Below, one piece after another: positions 31,238 to 31,287 of a stretch of DNA of 31,287 bases. The notes beneath the pieces were generated by a model. It was not told the origin of the DNA and ran no database searches. It saw only the letters and a list, made by a program, of their open reading frames with translations. Made by a program: the position numbers and the translations under genes. The stretch's first letter is position 1, and each line of letters starts with the position of its first letter. The stretch spans positions 1 through 31,287 of the forward strand of contig CAYMQB010000035.1 of NCBI GenBank assembly GCA_964392665.1, given 5' to 3'. The DNA is from CAYMQB01 sp964392665. Its GTDB lineage: Bacteria; Hydrothermota; E44-bin80.

Positions 31238-31266
31238 ATTATACATTATTGGAGAAAAGATGTCAA
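31238..31266 (-). promoter_or_regulatory. Perfect-consensus transposase promoter
   Basis: On the minus strand TTGACA (31266-31261) and TATAAT (31243-31238) have a 17-nt spacer, an exact match to the sigma70 consensus. ATG 31231 begins 6 nt past the -10, predicting a leaderless mRNA. Confidence 0.75.
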
Positions 31267-31287
31267 CAACAAACTTCTATTTCAAGA

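Larger units (their letters stand above)
30257..31287 (-). mobile_element. REP-associated tyrosine transposase element (right end open)
   Basis: A perfect 14-bp inverted repeat flanks the transposase gene: TCTTGAAATAGAAG at 30267-30280, ending directly at the stop codon, and its complement at 31274-31287, where the window ends. The left repeat is preceded by GGGGTCAGG (30259-30266 region). That phrase is, from memory, common beside such transposases. The right side is cut off, so the full inverted repeat length and any target duplication cannot be seen. Confidence 0.75.

Noticed and set aside
31232..31246. Upstream ATG 31246 as the transposase start
   Set aside because: It overlaps the -10 box and would lie upstream of the predicted transcription start.

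Overview
This AT-rich window reads as chromosomal DNA of a Gram-negative-type bacterium. The evidence for an outer membrane is lipoprotein signal peptides, a GmhA-type heptose isomerase, and dTDP-rhamnose genes. Ribosomal proteins S20, S6, S18, L9 and L25 are all bacterial. The combination of SpoVG, a long CTC-type L25, a membrane pyrophosphatase, BatA/DUF58 proteins and an archaeal-looking glycerol-1-phosphate dehydrogenase fits an uncultivated lineage around the FCB group better than a model phylum. That placement is inference and cannot be proved from this window. Eleven promoters could be placed by eye; all have sigma70-like boxes and a 17-nt spacer. TTG start codons are frequent.

Layout. 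73-1330: promoter, two small lipoproteins and a strong terminator. 1466-3880: promoter, a radical SAM/SPASM-like protein and a tandem GNAT protein, whose end overlaps the end of convergent rpsT (3859-4164). 4274-7130 (minus): a DUF4878-like lipoprotein followed by the FtsK DNA translocase. 7275-10645 (plus): GNAT, DUF58 and a BatA-like VWA membrane protein. 10646-10990: a repeat-rich gap. 10991-13109 (minus): glycerol-1-phosphate dehydrogenase overlapping queG. 13126-13328: repeats. 13329-15385 (minus): a Sir2 deacylase and a DUF4143 ATPase, the latter with an operator-like promoter. 15548-15666: a MITE-like palindrome. 15717-16601: a DUF2520 Rossmann protein.

28642 down to 16688 (minus) is about 12 kb of tightly packed genes: queD, rfbD, gmhA, ispE, spoVG, tRNA-Gln, prs, rplY, pth, hppA, rpsF, ssb, rpsR, rplI, DUF3307, a DUF151 nuclease and a TPR protein. 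Most neighbours are separated by 1-20 nt or overlap, so this is probably one or a few long transcripts linking envelope sugar and isoprenoid precursors, PRPP synthesis, translation and pyrophosphate-driven ion pumping. Divergent from queD lie rfbA and then queE. The window ends with a REP-associated tyrosine transposase (30281-31231) bounded by a perfect 14-bp inverted repeat.

Most notable points: the egsA/G1PDH homologue in a bacterial genome; pth, which has no canonical start codon and seems to begin at ATC behind a strong Shine-Dalgarno sequence 1 nt after rplY; promoter-to-ATG geometry that predicts leaderless mRNAs for three genes; paired direct repeats in the ATPase promoter; and a degenerate family of dispersed palindromic repeats. 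No CRISPR array, rRNA or replication origin was seen.
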